A DNA stretch of 64,000 nucleotides from Mycobacterium noviomagense (GTDB lineage: Bacteria; Actinomycetota; Actinomycetes; Mycobacteriales; Mycobacteriaceae): the NCBI RefSeq assembly GCF_010731635.1, contig NZ_AP022583.1:4464001-4528000 (forward strand). Direction: 5' to 3'. The position numbers and the translations under genes were made by a program. This document shows, piece after piece, positions 9,660 to 20,600 of this stretch (positions are counted from its first letter, which is position 1; every line of letters starts with the position of its first letter). Below the pieces are notes generated by a model. That model was not told where the DNA came from, made no database searches, and saw only the letters and a list, made by a program, of their open reading frames with translations.

Positions 9660-11154
9660 GCGAGAAGCCCTCCCACGCCATGCGGCGCTCGGGATGCGGG
9701 TCGAATTCGACGCGTGACTTGCGGTCGAACACCATCACCGCCCGGTCCGGCTCGGTGTAGGCGGGCCAGCCATCGCCCGGTATCCCGGTGCGGCTGAAGG
9801 CAAGCCAGCGGCGCTGTACCTCGCTGGTGACACGGAGTGCGGCCCACCGGTCGACACCGGCAGTCAGCACCGCGCCCAATTTGCCGCGGTAGACACCGAA
9901 GACCGCGAGCAGCTCGGTGGCATGGGTGGCTCCCAGCCCCGACCAGTGCAGTGGTCGGGGCGCGAAGTCGTATCGGTACAGATAGGCAGGCGCATGCTTG
10001 CCGTGCGCCTCGGCGATCTGCCAGGCGGCCGAGCTAAAGGCGAAGTCGCCGCCAAGGCGCACACACGCGGAGCGAGCGGGATAGCCCGGATACGCGGACG
10101 TAATGCGTTCCCGCGCAGCCGGATCGGTGTCGGCCAGCAGCGCCTCGACCATCGGTTCGGTGGTCGGCAGCAGCGGCAGGAAGCGGGTGAAAAGCCGGCC
10201 CTCGTCGGCATTGGTGCCCACGATCAGCGGCACTCGGTGCGCCTTGCCGCGGCGCATGGCCTCGATCGGCTCCAGCGGCAGACAGTCGTCGCCGAACACC
10301 GGACCGATGGGAAACGCGCCCAGCCGCTGTTCCATGCCCTGGTCGATCAAGCGGTTCTGAGCCACCACCAGCTCGGCCGGCGACGCCTGCATCAGCGCGT
10401 GCGCGGCGTCTTGACTGCGCGCACCCAGCAGTGCCGCGAACCGGGTGGCAAACTGGGCCGCCACCTCACGCGAGCGCACCATCCCACTGGCCGGGCTTTC
10501 TGAAATGGCATGCTGGAAAAGGCCTTTGGCTTCCGGTACCGCCAACAGTGTGGCGACGGCATGTGCACCGGCGCTTTCCCCGAAGATCGTCACGTTGCCG
10601 GGGTCGCCGCCGAATGCCGCGATGTTGTCGCGGACCCAGCGCAACGCCAGCACCAGATCGCGCAGAAAGAGGTTGCTGTCGATGGTGATCTCCGGTGTGG
10701 ACAGCGACGACAGGTCCAGACACCCGAGCGCACCGAGCCGATAGTTGACCGACACGTACACACAACCTCGCCGGGCCAGCCCGACACCGTCGTACAGCGG
10801 CGTGGCCGAGCTGCCCAGGATGTAGCCGCCGCCGTGAATGAAAACCATGACAGGCAGCGGCGTGTCGCCGGGTGCTTGTGGCGTCACCACGTTCAGAGTC
10901 AGGCAGTCCTCGCCCATCGGCTGGTACTTGCCTAACCCCATGATCGTGTAACGGCGTTGCTGCGGTGCGCAGTTGGTGAATCCATGGCAGTGGCGCACGC
11001 CCGACCATGGCTCGACGGGCTGCGGGGCCCGGAAACGCAGCGGCCCGACCGGCGGGCGAGCATAGGGAATGGAGCGCCATCGATTGACGCCGTCGCGGGT
11101 GAAGCCTTCGACGATGCCGGCGGCTGTGGCTGCGCGGACGGTGTGTTCGTGCAT
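9649..11154 (-). CDS. lipT: Carboxylesterase LipT
   Basis: A type-B carboxylesterase of 501 residues, normal for the family. It shows GEDCLTLNVVTP, the oxyanion-hole motif VMVFIHGGGYILGSS, the nucleophile elbow TIFGESAGAHAVATLL (Ser) and the His region GATHATELLAVFG. There is no signal peptide, so it is probably cytosolic or loosely cell-associated. It should hydrolyse short to medium acyl esters; the natural substrate is unknown. The position next to lppI and the pks12 block matches Rv2045c in H37Rv. It is the first gene of an overlapping run with the phosphotransferase and gluconokinase genes. Confidence 0.88.
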   Translation of the reverse strand: MHEHTVRAATAAGIVEGFTRDGVNRWRSIPYARPPVGPLRFRAPQPVEPWSGVRHCHGFTNCAPQQRRYTIMGLGKYQPMGEDCLTLNVVTPQAPGDTPLPVMVFIHGGGYILGSSATPLYDGVGLARRGCVYVSVNYRLGALGCLDLSSLSTPEITIDSNLFLRDLVLALRWVRDNIAAFGGDPGNVTIFGESAGAHAVATLLAVPEAKGLFQHAISESPASGMVRSREVAAQFATRFAALLGARSQDAAHALMQASPAELVVAQNRLIDQGMEQRLGAFPIGPVFGDDCLPLEPIEAMRRGKAHRVPLIVGTNADEGRLFTRFLPLLPTTEPMVEALLADTDPAARERITSAYPGYPARSACVRLGGDFAFSSAAWQIAEAHGKHAPAYLYRYDFAPRPLHWSGLGATHATELLAVFGVYRGKLGAVLTAGVDRWAALRVTSEVQRRWLAFSRTGIPGDGWPAYTEPDRAVMVFDRKSRVEFDPHPERRMAWEGFSLAQ

Positions 11155-11230
11155 GATCCGACGGTAGCGAAATAGATCTGCCCACGCGTGGCTAGTCGGG
11201 CAACAACGCTTAGGCGGCTAACCTGTCGAA

Positions 11231-11920
11231 ATGCGCATCGCCGTGCTGCTTGCAGCGTTGTTGCTGGTCGTCGGGTGTTCAACGGTCGGCAATCGTGCGG
11301 GTCAAACAACGACTTCGGCGCCGAGCACGCCCGGGAGTGTCACCGCCCCTGCGCCGTCGACCACCAAGTCGCCGGCGCCGTCTGCTGCACCGCAAGCCGG
11401 GGCGCCGATCTCTGCTGCGATCGCCTGGATCGAGGCCGCTCGTCCTGCCGACGCGGCTCACTACCACAGCGCGACGCGCGACGGCGTCACCACCGACCTC
11501 GGTCGAGACATCGCGTTCACCGCCTCCGGCGCCAACGTGCGCTGCATGACGGACGCCAAGCACACCGGCGGCACGTTGTCCTGCTTGGTCCACCTGACCA
11601 ATCCCCCGCCGCGTCCGGCGGCCGTGTACGGCGGATGGCGCGGCGGCTGGGTCGATTTCGACGGCACCAGCCTGCAAGTCGGGTCTGGCCGGGCTGATCC
11701 CGGGCCGTTTACCGCCGGTGACGGAGCCGAGCTCGCGTCGGGGCAGTCACTGGAGTTCGGCGATTTCCGTTGTCGCAGCGACGAAATTGACGTGTTCTGC
11801 GTGAACTACGCGCACCGGTCAGCGGTACGGTTGGCCGCCGCTGGGATCCAGCCGTTCGGGTGTTTGCAGCCGGTGCCTCCGTTGGAAGGCATCGGGCAGA
11901 AATTCAGCTGCTCAGGATAA
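11231..11920 (+). CDS. lppI: Lipoprotein LppI
   Basis: A 229-residue predicted lipoprotein: the signal peptide MRIAVLLAALLLVVGCS ends in a lipobox-like VVGC, followed by a Thr/Ser/Pro-rich linker (TTTSAPSTPGSVTAPAPS) and a globular domain with a few cysteines (RCMTDAKHTGGTLSCLVHL, FRCRSDEIDVFC). It should be anchored on the outer face of the membrane after lipidation; the acyltransferase gene lnt is also in this window. The function is unknown. TAACCT six bases before the ATG could be a -10 for a leaderless transcript. The gene is divergent from lipT and convergent with the epimerase chimera. Confidence 0.82.
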   Translation: MRIAVLLAALLLVVGCSTVGNRAGQTTTSAPSTPGSVTAPAPSTTKSPAPSAAPQAGAPISAAIAWIEAARPADAAHYHSATRDGVTTDLGRDIAFTASGANVRCMTDAKHTGGTLSCLVHLTNPPPRPAAVYGGWRGGWVDFDGTSLQVGSGRADPGPFTAGDGAELASGQSLEFGDFRCRSDEIDVFCVNYAHRSAVRLAAAGIQPFGCLQPVPPLEGIGQKFSCSG

Positions 11921-11953
11921 TCGAGCACGGGAAGATCGGGATTAGTGCGTGCG

Positions 11954-14620
11954 TTACTCGAACTTCCCTGCGCTGGCGTCGATTTCGGCGGTGTCGTCCG
12001 CGAGTTCGAGCACCCGGATCTCCCCCGTTTTGCCGTCGACGTCGACCAGCGCTCCGGGAGGCAGCCGGCGGGTAGCGCCTGCTGCATCGACCACGCACGG
12101 GAAACCGAACTCGCGGGCCACCACGGCGGCATGCGACATCGGCCCACCGAGTTCGGTCACCACCGCAGCCGCATAGGAGAACGCGGTGGTGTAGCCGACG
12201 TCGGTGACCTCGGCGACGAGAATCTCACGGGGTTGCAGTTCGTCGATGGTCTCCGGCCGCACGATGCGCACGCGGCCGCGGACACGTCCCCCGCACACCC
12301 CAAGACCGTGCAGGCTTTCCCCGGGCGCGAGAACCGTCGCCAATGCGGTGCCGGCATGCCAGGTGCCACTGAAGAACGCGGGCGGCACGACGTCTGCCAG
12401 CCTGCGTTGTTCGGCTCGCCGCCGCGCCACTAATCCGGCGACGTCTGGCGGAAGCGCATCGAGTTCGTCGACCAGCAGGTAGAACACGTCGTCGACGGTG
12501 TCGATGACACCGGAATCGGCCAGCCGGCGCCCATATTCGCGCAGCAGGGCGCGCAGCACCCAAATGGCGCGCACCATTTTGTCGCGACGCGCTTCGCGCT
12601 CGCGCAGTTGCCGGCCCGCCACGGCCGCCACAGGACGACCCCATACCGGGATGTTCGTTGGCCGGGCCGGCGGGGCGGCCGACGCGCCCAACGATTTGGC
12701 CACCATGCCCAGCAGTAACTCAGGGTTGTCGGCGTAGCTGGTCGAGCGCATCTCGACTTCGGCTGGGCCGCGGTGCCCGATGAGCGCGAGTTCGGCGAGC
12801 ACCGCGGCGTGAAAGTCCGGAGCGCGTTTGGCCAGCGCGTCGAGGTGGTCGCCGGGCTCGGCTAGCAGGCGGCCCACTTCCGGGTTGCGACGGGCCGCGG
12901 CGGCCAACCGCTGAATCGCGGCCAACGGTCGCGCGCTGACCAACTCGGGTCCTCCCGGCGGCATGGTGTTGGGGCCGCACAGACCGCGCAGGATCGAATT
13001 GAACGCGGCGCACAGCATGAACGATCCCGACGCCAGCACCCACCCGTGCACGGCATGGTCGCGCGCCAGCAAAATCAAACTGAGCAGACGGTGGTCGTCG
13101 AGTCGGCTGAGATCCTGGCCCACAAGCTGTTCCAGGCGATCGATGTCGGCGTTGTAGTCGGCGGTGTCGCGGGCGGTGCCGGCGCTGAGGCCCACCAGGT
13201 TGACACCGAATACGCCAATATTGCGGATTGTGCGCAGGTGTCGGGCCAAGCCGCTGGTCGACGGTGGGCGCTGTTCGCCGAAGATCGGCAACGCGGCCGC
13301 GCTGGGTCCGAAGAACCCGCTGTTGGCGACGATGGTTGCCGGTTTGACGAACGGCACGGTTTCGGCCATGAAGTGTGCGGAGGTGATGGCTCCGTAGAGG
13401 CGGTGGGCGAACACTGCGACGGTGCGCATTGCGATTTCACGCTGGATCAATCCGCCGGGGCGAAGCCGTTCGGCGATGCCGACACCGCCGGCGCGCAGGC
13501 CGCGCACGGTCACCGACGCCGAGGACGGGGTGAACGGTCCGGGAAGCGCCTCGGAGAGGTTGGTGGCGACAAAGGTGGGGAATCGCGGATCGATCGGCGT
13601 GTCGAATTCGCCGTTGCCGCCTTCGGGGCCCGCTAGTACCGGCAGGGCGCCGTCGGCGGCAGGGGCGTCGACCGACGGGATTTCCTGGATGCGGGCGAGC
13701 TGCCAGGGCAGCGACACCACCCGCGTGCCGAGGGTCACGCGGCCGCGCACCGCCAGCACGAAGTCCTCGACGCATTCGTCGGCGTTCCATGCCGGCGTGA
13801 ACTCCCACTGGTCGTGCAGCAGCGAGGTATTCATCAGCGGAGCGTTCTGGATCAGGCTCAGCTTGTCGAGAAAGGTTGGCGTGCATCGGCTTAGCACGCC
13901 CACGTTGACGGGTACGATTGGGCGTCCGAGCGCAGCAGCAACTTCCCGGAAGGTCACCTCTCCTGCTGCGGCGAGGTTGATCGGTCCGCTTTCGATGCCG
14001 CTGTCGAGCACCGCGCGAACGAACGCGCGAAGGGCGTCGTCGGTGTGCACCACTTGCAAGCGGTCGTCGGCGGATCCGTCGACGCCGGGAAATGCTGGGA
14101 CCGCCAGCAGCCGCTGCACCCAGTTGTCGACGTCGCGGCCGAGGACGGGCGCTGAGCGGATTGCCACCCATTGGGCGCCGGACTCGGCCACCATCTCCTC
14201 GACTCGGGTCTTCTGGCGCCCTTCTGTGCATGTGGGGTCAGGGCGGGCGTGCTCGCTGGCGGGTGACGTGAGGTTTGAGCCGTACACGTGCGCCGATGAC
14301 GCGAAGACGATGCGCCGGCTGTCGGTTTTGGCCATGGCTGCAAGCACATTAGCGGTGCCGCCGATGTTGATTTCCTGGCTGCCGGGGTCGTCTGCGCGGC
14401 GGTTGGTCGCCCATGCGCAGTGTGCGACGATGTCCGCGCCTGCCACGGCACGCTGGACGGCGGATGAGTCGCGGATGTCACTGGGAACGAATTCCGCTGC
14501 GCTGGGCCAACTATCAGGGCGATGGCGTGCCAGGCCCACGACGTCGTGGCCGTGGCTCAGCAATCGGGCGACGAGTCCGCGGCCGAGTACGCCGCTGGCT
14601 CCGGTGACCGCGATTCTCAT
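11954..14620 (-). CDS. NAD-epimerase / PEP-utilising swivel-domain chimera (Rv2047c-like)
   Basis: This 888-residue protein joins an N-terminal Rossmann epimerase (MRIAVTGASGVLGRGLVARL, ~1-290) to a long C-terminal region resembling the substrate and swivel domains of PEP synthase or rifampicin phosphotransferase. The swivel domain ends with ELGGPMSHAAVVAREFGFPC, containing the phospho-carrier His, then LVDVDGKTGEIRVLE. I see no ATP-grasp domain, so the epimerase occupies the place where ATP is normally bound. The catalytic Tyr of the epimerase YxxxK motif is not obvious: near the expected site the sequence reads EGRQK. The frame is open far upstream into pks12, but ATG 14620 is the true start, 23 bp after the pks12 stop, so the two are probably co-transcribed. 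Confidence 0.8.
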   Translation of the reverse strand: MRIAVTGASGVLGRGLVARLLSHGHDVVGLARHRPDSWPSAAEFVPSDIRDSSAVQRAVAGADIVAHCAWATNRRADDPGSQEINIGGTANVLAAMAKTDSRRIVFASSAHVYGSNLTSPASEHARPDPTCTEGRQKTRVEEMVAESGAQWVAIRSAPVLGRDVDNWVQRLLAVPAFPGVDGSADDRLQVVHTDDALRAFVRAVLDSGIESGPINLAAAGEVTFREVAAALGRPIVPVNVGVLSRCTPTFLDKLSLIQNAPLMNTSLLHDQWEFTPAWNADECVEDFVLAVRGRVTLGTRVVSLPWQLARIQEIPSVDAPAADGALPVLAGPEGGNGEFDTPIDPRFPTFVATNLSEALPGPFTPSSASVTVRGLRAGGVGIAERLRPGGLIQREIAMRTVAVFAHRLYGAITSAHFMAETVPFVKPATIVANSGFFGPSAAALPIFGEQRPPSTSGLARHLRTIRNIGVFGVNLVGLSAGTARDTADYNADIDRLEQLVGQDLSRLDDHRLLSLILLARDHAVHGWVLASGSFMLCAAFNSILRGLCGPNTMPPGGPELVSARPLAAIQRLAAAARRNPEVGRLLAEPGDHLDALAKRAPDFHAAVLAELALIGHRGPAEVEMRSTSYADNPELLLGMVAKSLGASAAPPARPTNIPVWGRPVAAVAGRQLREREARRDKMVRAIWVLRALLREYGRRLADSGVIDTVDDVFYLLVDELDALPPDVAGLVARRRAEQRRLADVVPPAFFSGTWHAGTALATVLAPGESLHGLGVCGGRVRGRVRIVRPETIDELQPREILVAEVTDVGYTTAFSYAAAVVTELGGPMSHAAVVAREFGFPCVVDAAGATRRLPPGALVDVDGKTGEIRVLELADDTAEIDASAGKFE

Positions 14621-14643
14621 GGGGTGACCTTCGGTCGCATTGC

Positions 14644-17600
14644 CTACTCGTCGTCGTTGAGCAACGCCGCGTTGACCAGATCGTCGAGGTCCATCTCGGC
14701 GATGTCTTTCGTGCTGGTCTCTTCCGGCGCGTCCGAGGTTGCGGCGCCGTTGGTTTCGTTGGCCAGCGACAGCAACAGGTCCAGCACTCCGGCCTGCCGT
14801 AGACGTTTGACCGGAATGGAGGCCACCACGCGCTGGATTTCGGCTTCCCCGGGAGCGGGCGCCTGCGCCTCTGGCTGGGCCTCGCCAAGCAGCTCCTGGC
14901 GAAAGTAGCCGGCCAGCGCGGCCGAGTTGGGGTAGTCGAAGATCAGCGTTGGCGACAGCGCCAGCCCGGTAGCGGCTTTGAGCCGGTTGCGCATTTCGAC
15001 CGCGGTCAGCGAATCGAAGCCGAGCTCTTGGAAGGCGCGGTTGGGGTCGATGGCCTCCGGGGTGGTGTTGCCCAGCACGGTGGCGATGTTGGACCGCACC
15101 AGATCCAGCAAGATGGTGTGCTGCTCGTCTTCGGGCAAGCCCTCGAGCCGTTGGAGCAGAGCAGATTTCGATTTGGCGGCGGCCAGCGAGTCGTCGACCT
15201 GGCGGCGGGCGGGCGCGTTGATGAGGTCGACGAACATCGGGGGAAGCGTGCCTCCGTCGAATTTCGCCTTCAGCGCGGTCAGGTCGATGCGGGCCGGCAA
15301 CAGGAACGGCTTGTCGACGATGAGCGCGGTGTCGAGCAGTTGCAGAGCTTCCTCGGAGGACATCGCCACGATCCCGTCGCGGGCGAACCGGGCGAAGTCG
15401 ACGTCGCCGAGTTCGCCGGTCATCGCGCTGGCCTGATTCCACAGGCCCCAGCCCAGCGAGATCGCCGGCAAGCCGTTGGCCCGCCGATGCACCGCCAAGG
15501 CATCCAAGAACGAGTTCGCCGCCGCATAGTTGGCCTGACCAGACGAACCCACCAACCCGGCCATCGACGAAAACATCACAAACGCCGACACATTCAAGTC
15601 ACGAGTCAGCTCATGCAGATTCCACGCCGCATCCACCTTGGCCCGCAACACCACATCGACCCGATCCGTCGTCAACGAGGTGACCACCGCGTCATCGAGC
15701 ACACCGGCGGCATGAATCACCCCGGTCAACGGATGCTGCACCGGGACATCGGAAATCACCTTGGCCAGCGCCTCCCGATCGGCCGCATCACAGGCCACCA
15801 CCGACACCTGGGCACCAGCGTCGCGGAGTTCACTGACCAGCTCATCGGCCCCCGGAGCGTCGGCGCCGCGACGGCTGAGCAACACCAGATGTCGCACCCC
15901 ATGGCGGGTCACCACATGCCGGGCCAGCGCCGAACCCGCCATCCCGGTACCACCGGTGATCAACACCGTGCCGGCCGCCCACCCATCAGGCATGGTCAGC
16001 ACCACCTTGCCGATGTGCCGCGCCTGACTCAAATGCCGCAACGCCGCAGGCGCCCGACGAATGTCGAACGTCGTCACCGGCAACGGATTCAGCACCAAGG
16101 CGTCGAACATCCCGGTCAACTCGGTGAGGATCCGCTGAATGCCGTCGGCGCCGGCCTCGAACAGGTCGAAGGCGCGGTAGCGCACGCCCGGGTAGTGTTG
16201 GGCCACCACGCCGGGGTCGCGGATGTCGGTCTTGCCCATCTCCAGAAAGACTCCGCCAGGTGCGACCAGTCGCAGTGAGGCGTCGACGAACTCGCCGGCC
16301 AGCGAATCGAGCACGACATCCATGCCACGCCCACCGGTGACCGCCCGGAACTTCTCCTCGAACTCCAGACTGCGCGAGTCGGCGATATGGTCGTCGTCGA
16401 AGCCTAAGGCGCGCAACGTGTCCCACTTGCCGCGGCTGGCGGTGGCGAAGATCTCCAGCCCCCAATGCCGCGCCAACTGCACCGCGGCCATCCCCACCCC
16501 ACCGGTGGCGGCATGGATCAACACCCGCTGCCCGGGCTGGACGTCAGCCAGCCGCGACAACGCGTAGTACGCGGTGGCGAACACGACGGAGACGGTGGCG
16601 GCGTCGGCGTACGACCATCCCGCAGGGACTTTCGTCAGCAGCCGCTCGTCGGTGACCGCCAGCGTGCCGGTGCCTTCCGGGAAGAGACCCATCACTCGGT
16701 CGCCAACCGCGAAACGCCCTTCGCGGGAGGCGCTTTCCACAACCACGCCGGCGGCTTCGATGCCCATGACCGCGTCGTCGTCGGGGTAGAGCCCCAGGGT
16801 GATCATCACGTCCCGGAAGTTGGCGGCGATGGCCTGCGTCGCGACCCGCACCTGGCCCGGCTGCAGCGGAGTGTCGGCGTCCGGAATCGGTTCGAGTGTC
16901 ACGTTGTCGAAAGTGCCGGCGCTGGTAAGTCCCAGCCGCCACGGCCGATCGGTCGGCGGCACCAACAAACCGTCGACGGCCCGGCTGCCGTGCACCCGCG
17001 GAATTTGAACCACACCATCGCGCAGGCAGAGCTGCGGCTCACCGGCGGCCAGGATCGCTGCCACCGCGGCGTCGTCGATCGACCCGTCAACGTCGGCCAG
17101 CACCAACCGGCCCGGATGTTCGGTCTGAGCCGACCGCACCAAACCCCACACGGCAGCCCCGGCCAAATCCGTGATCGCCTCCCCCGGCAATGCGATCGCG
17201 CCGCGGGTGACCACCACCAGCATGCTGGCACCGTCGCGGGCCAGCCAGGACTGCACCACCGCCAGGGCCGCATGCGTTGCCGCATAGACCCCGGCCAACC
17301 CCTTCACTGGCTCCGACTCGAAAACATATGCAGCAGGTGCAGATTCAAGTGGTTCTGCGGTTTCGGCGGCGCCCCAGTGCGCCCAGGAGACGGGTGCCGG
17401 CGACACCGAAGGATGCGGTGACCAGTCCACCTCGAACAGGCGGTCCGGACCCGAGCCCGACAGCGCCGCTCGCAACTGTTCACCGGTGACCGGCCGGGCG
17501 ACCATCGCGCCCACCGATAACACCGGCAAACCCAGCCCGTCGCTGAGCTCGATCGACACCGACGACGGCCCCATCGGCACGATCCGCGCCCGAACCGCTG

Positions 17601-20600
17601 ACGCGCCGGCCGCATGCAAGCACACGCGCTGCCAGGAGAACGGCACCAAGACCCCGCCGTCGACGCCGTCGGCTTCACCTGCCACAAGCAGTGCATGCAA
17701 CGCCGCATCCAAGATCGCCGGGTGAACCCCGAACCCTGCCGGTGACACTCCCGCGTCCGCCGGCAAAGTCACTTCGGCGAATACCTCGTCGCCGCGGCGC
17801 CACACCGCAGTCAGTCCCTGAAATGCCGGCCCGTAGCCATACCCGCGTGCCGACAAGCGCTCATAGCAATCAGCCAGATCCACCGGAGCAGCACCGGGCG
17901 GCGGCCACGCCGACAACTCGCTGCCGGGCTCCGCTGTTCCTGCGTGCAGGGTGCCTTCGGCATGCAGTACCCAGCCCGAACCGGTATCGGCACGTGAAAA
18001 CACCGATACCCCACGGGAACCCGACTGGTCGGCACCGCCGACGACCACCTGGACGGCAACCGAGCCTGTCGCCGGCACCACCAACGGCGCCGCCAGCATC
18101 AGTTCCTCGACGACGCCGCAGCCGACTTGGTCGCCGGCGCGGATCACCAGCTCCACGAAACCGGCTCCGGGGAAGATCACCACACCTTCGACGGCGTGAT
18201 CGGCCAACCACCCTTGCGAGGACGCCGAGAGCCGACCCGTTAAGACCACCCCGCCCGAGGTGGGCAATTCCACGACCGCACCCAACAGCGGGTGGTCGCT
18301 GGCCGAAAGCCCCAGGCCCGCAGCGTCGGCCGCTGCCCCGTCACTGGACAGCCAAAAGCGCCGCCGCTCAAAGGCATACGTCGGCAACTCGACAAACCTC
18401 CCGCCGGGCAGCATGGCGCGCCAGTCCACGCTCAGACCGGATACGAACGCCTGGGCCACCGCGTTGGTCAGGCTCGCCGGTTCCGGGCGGTCTTTGCGCA
18501 GCATCGGCAGACAGACGAGCTCGGCATCTGGGAGTGACTCCTCGATGGAGGCCGTCAAGCCACCCCCGGGTCCTACCTCGAGGAAACGGTTGGCCCCCGC
18601 CGAGTGTGCGAAGCGAACGCTGTCCGCGTAGCGGACCGCTTCCCGGATGTGCCGTGCCCAGTAGTGCGGCGACCCGAAATCCTCACCCGCCAACTCGCCG
18701 GTGAGATTCGAAATGATCGGGATGGTGGGCTGTCCGACGGCGAGTCCGGCAGCGACGGTGCGGAACTCGTCGATCATCGGTTCCATCAACGGCGAATGGA
18801 AGGCGTGCGAGACCGCGAGCCGGTGGACCCGGCGGCCCTGCTCGCGCAGGTGTTCCGCGACGGCGGTAACAGCCTCTTCGGCGCCCGAGACCACCACCGA
18901 ACGTGGACCGTTGACAGCGGCGATACCCAGGCCGGCGCTCAACAGCGGCAGCACTTCGTCTTCGGTGGCCTGCACTGCCACCATCGCGCCGCCAGCGGGC
19001 AGGGCTTGCATGAACCGGCCGCGGGCGACGACCAATACCGCTGCGTTCTCCAGCGAGAGTACTCCGGCAACATGGGCGGCGGTCAGCTCCCCCACCGAGT
19101 GGCCCATCACGTAATCAGGCTTTATGCCCCAGGATTCCAACAGCCGGAACAGCGCGACTTCTACCGCGAACAACGCTGGCTGGGCGAATTCTGTTGATTT
19201 GACGAGGTTTTCGTCGTGCCCCCACATGACTTCGCGCAGCGGCCGCAACAGGTGCCGGTCCAGCTCGGCCACCACGGTGTTGAACACTTCAGCGAACACG
19301 GGGTAGGCCGCGTGCAGTCCCATGCCCATGCCGAGCCATTGGGAGCCTTGTCCGGGGAACACGAACACGGTCTTGCCCGCCGGTCGCACGCTGCCCTGCA
19401 CCAGGGCGCCGGCCTGGTTGCCCTCGGCCAGCTCCCCCAGGCCGGCGACCAACTGCTCACCGTCGGTACCCAGCACCACCGCCCGATGTTCAAACATCGA
19501 ACGACCCGCCAACGACCATCCGACGTCGGCCGGATCCACCTCGGGATGTGCGGCGAGGTGCTGGCTCAGCCGGGCCGCCTGCTTCGATAGCCCCGACGCG
19601 GTTTTGGCCGACACCACCCATGGCACGAGTGCTGGCTTAGGCCGGTCCTCGACCGGCACCTCAACCGGCGGAGCGGCCTCGATGATCACATGCGCATTGG
19701 TGCCGCTGATCCCGAAGGACGACACCCCTGCCCGGCGCGGCTTGCCCTCGGCCGGCCAGGGCCGCGGCTCAGTCAACAACGCCACCGACCCCGCCGACCA
19801 ATCCACATGTGGGGTGGGCACATCGACATGCAGTGTGGCCGGTAGGAGTTGATGGCGCATCGCCTGCACCATCTTGATCACACCCGCCACCCCCGCGGCG
19901 GCCTGAGTGTGACCCATATTCGACTTGATCGAGCCCAACCACAAAGGTTTTCCGGGCTCCGCCCTATCTTGCCCGTAGGTCGCCAAAAGGGCTTGCGCTT
20001 CAATGGGATCGCCCAACGTGGTGCCGGTGCCGTGGCCTTCGACCACATCGACGTCGGCCGGACTCAACCCGGCATTCGCCAATGCCGCACGCACCACCCG
20101 CTGCTGCGACGGACCATTGGGCGCGGTCAACCCGTTCGAGGCGCCGTCCTGGTTCACCGCGCTGCCGCGCACCACCGCCAACACCCGATGACCCAAGCGC
20201 TGCGCATCCGAGAGCCGCTCGACCACCAACATGCCGCCACCCTCGGAGAATCCGGTGCCGTCGGCGGCCCCGGCGAAGGCCTTGCAGCGGCCGTCGGGCG
20301 AGAGTCCGCGCCAGCGGCTGAACTCAACGAAGATGTCAGGTGTGGCGTTGATGGTTACCCCGCCGGCCAGCGCCAGGTCGCATTCGCCCGAACGCAGCGA
20401 CTGCACCGCCATATGCAGCGTCACTAGCGACGATGAGCACGCGGTGTCCACCGACATTGCAGGGCCTTCTAATCCCAGCACGTAGGCCACCCGGCCTGAG
20501 GCAACGCTGGAAAGTTGGCCGGTCAATCGGAACCCTTCGACCGGCTCCGCGGCGAACATGCCGTAGCCCTGAGTCATTACGCCGGCGAAAACACCGGTGG

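Noticed and set aside
11205..11225. IdeR-like sequence before lppI
   Set aside because: TTAGGCGGCTAACCT contains both half-site words, but the spacing is 2 bp short and a 19-mer alignment gives only about 9 matches.
14621..15442. N-terminal extension of the epimerase chimera into pks12
   Set aside because: The extra residues are low-complexity, overlap pks12 in a different frame, and the Rossmann fold starts cleanly at ATG 14620.
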